Assembly (NCBI GenBank): GCA_024644775.1 | Contig: JAHEHB010000076.1 | Location: 1-16,039, forward strand | From: Deltaproteobacteria bacterium | GTDB lineage: Bacteria > Desulfobacterota > Desulfobacteria > Desulfobacterales > SURF-15 | Direction of reading: 5' to 3' | Length of the DNA stretch: 16,039 nt | Shown: piece by piece, positions 15,189 through 16,039 of the stretch | Layout: the number at the start of each line of letters is the position of its first letter | How positions within the stretch are numbered: the stretch's first letter is position 1 | Made by a program: the position numbers and the translations under genes | Notes under the pieces: model-generated | Seen by the model: the letters and a program-made list of their open reading frames with translations, nothing else | Databases searched by the model: none | What the model was told of the DNA's origin: nothing

Positions 15189-16039
15189 ATGAAACTCAGC
15201 ATTCAGTTTATGGGAGCCGCGCAAAATGTTACGGGCTCTCGCTATCTTGTAAGGGCAAATGGGAAAAACATTCTTGTCGACTGCGGTTTTTATCAGGAAC
15301 GCGACTTCAGAGGAAGAAATTGGGAGCCTTTTGCAGTACCTCCCGAGTCCATCGATGCGGTACTACTCACCCACGCACACCTCGATCATTGCGGACTGCT
15401 GCCCAAACTTGTACGCGAAGGATTCAAGGGCAAGATTTATTGTACGGCAGCAACCGCAGACATCGCTGAGATTATATTAATGGATTCCGCAAAACTCCAA
15501 GAAGAAGACGCAGAATTCAAAAAGAGAAGACATAAAAAGGAAGGCAGGAAAGGGCGCTATCCTGAAGTTCCTCTATATACTCACGATGATGCTCTGTCCG
15601 CTCTACCGCTACTGGAGCCGATTCGCTACGAAGAACCGGTTACGGTAAATGAGGGTATCGAAGCGGTTTTCCACGATTGTGGACATGTCCTCGGATCATC
15701 TTCGATTCACCTGCGAATCGGGCAAAATGGAAACTCAAATACCATTCTCTTCTCAGGAGACGTGGGCAGATGGAACCGGCCGATAATTCAGGATCCCGTA
15801 TTGACCGAGGAGGCCGATTACGTTGTCGTCGAATCCACTTACGGAGACAGACTGCACCCCGATCATGACGGAATACCGCAGGCACTGGCTGAAGTAGTAA
15901 ACGCCACATGGGAGGCGAAGGGCAACCTCTTGATACCCAGCTTTGCCCTGGAACGAACGCAGGAAGTCCTTTATTATATGAATGATCTTCTCAGAAAGGA
16001 TCTGATACCCCATCTCTTTGTCTTTGTCGACAGCCCGAT
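15189..16039 (+). CDS. Beta-CASP metallo-beta-lactamase RNA-processing-type protein (partial)
   Basis: An open frame of 283 codons that continues past the window edge. It begins with MKLSIQFMGAAQNVTGSRYL, the usual start of COG1236-type (YSH1/CPSF73-like) MBL proteins. The zinc motif THAHLDH (61-67) is followed by DCGHVLGSS (163-171, ligand H166) and SGDVGRWNRP (189-198, ligand D191). ESTYGDRLH (215-223) marks the beginning of the beta-CASP part, and SFALERTQEVLYY (251-263) is also conserved. The charged insert at about 101-124 is typical of the family. Members act as endo/exoribonucleases or have unknown targets; full length is normally about 450-530 aa, so over half is present. Start ATG 15189 has AAAGGA six bases upstream, directly after the GTPase stop codon (12-bp gap), indicating co-transcription. 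Later beta-CASP motifs lie beyond the window. Confidence 0.92.
   Translation, partial: MKLSIQFMGAAQNVTGSRYLVRANGKNILVDCGFYQERDFRGRNWEPFAVPPESIDAVLLTHAHLDHCGLLPKLVREGFKGKIYCTAATADIAEIILMDSAKLQEEDAEFKKRRHKKEGRKGRYPEVPLYTHDDALSALPLLEPIRYEEPVTVNEGIEAVFHDCGHVLGSSSIHLRIGQNGNSNTILFSGDVGRWNRPIIQDPVLTEEADYVVVESTYGDRLHPDHDGIPQALAEVVNATWEAKGNLLIPSFALERTQEVLYYMNDLLRKDLIPHLFVFVDSP

Overview
The window looks like chromosomal DNA of a free-living Gram-negative, probably anaerobic bacterium. Its gene content fits Desulfobacterota (former Deltaproteobacteria): a remnant of a tungsten/molybdenum aldehyde:ferredoxin oxidoreductase, a cation-chloride-cotransporter-type permease, a beta-CASP metallo-beta-lactamase protein, and short palindromic intergenic repeats. 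This placement is inference from gene style, not from a marker gene. No rRNA, tRNA, CRISPR array or intact transposase gene was seen.

Layout. (1) 160-819 (+): an AlkA-type HhH-GPD DNA glycosylase, whose 3' end overlaps convergently with the next gene. (2) 777-5598 (-): read in transcription order, a secreted solute-binding protein, two CUT1-type sugar ABC permeases and a membrane GT2 glycosyltransferase of the cellulose-synthase-like group. No ATPase gene is present, so the importer must borrow one from elsewhere. A perfect 11-bp stem-loop separates the binding-protein gene from the permease genes. (3) 5599-6318: a 720-bp gene-free stretch holding a roughly 395-bp element bounded by near-identical terminal inverted repeats and packed with smaller palindromes. 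It looks like a MITE-type insertion upstream of the ABC operon. (4) 6319-8621 (-): a compact run of a small 80-aa protein, a zinc-dependent medium-chain dehydrogenase and an EamA/DMT-type permease. (5) 8622-8926: a divergent regulatory region with a plausible promoter in each direction. (6) 8927-16039 (+): a co-directional cluster of a 40-codon AOR N-terminal remnant, a large CCC-family permease with an Ala-rich helical tail, two dynamin-like GTPases with C-terminal membrane helices, and the first 283 codons of a beta-CASP metallo-beta-lactamase protein that runs off the window.

How the genes may work together. The left half is a carbohydrate or polyol uptake and polysaccharide-synthesis neighbourhood. 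The minus-strand group at 6319-8621 is probably one transcript for oxidation and transport of a small alcohol, polyol or amino-acid-like metabolite. The right-hand cluster is the most unusual part: an ion or amino-acid transporter, a heterotypic pair of membrane-associated GTPases and a putative RNA-processing nuclease lie 66, 24 and 12 bp apart. This suggests co-expression, perhaps in membrane or osmotic stress handling, but its function cannot be fixed from the sequence. The transporter appears to have acquired the promoter, ribosome binding site and first codons of a lost AOR gene.
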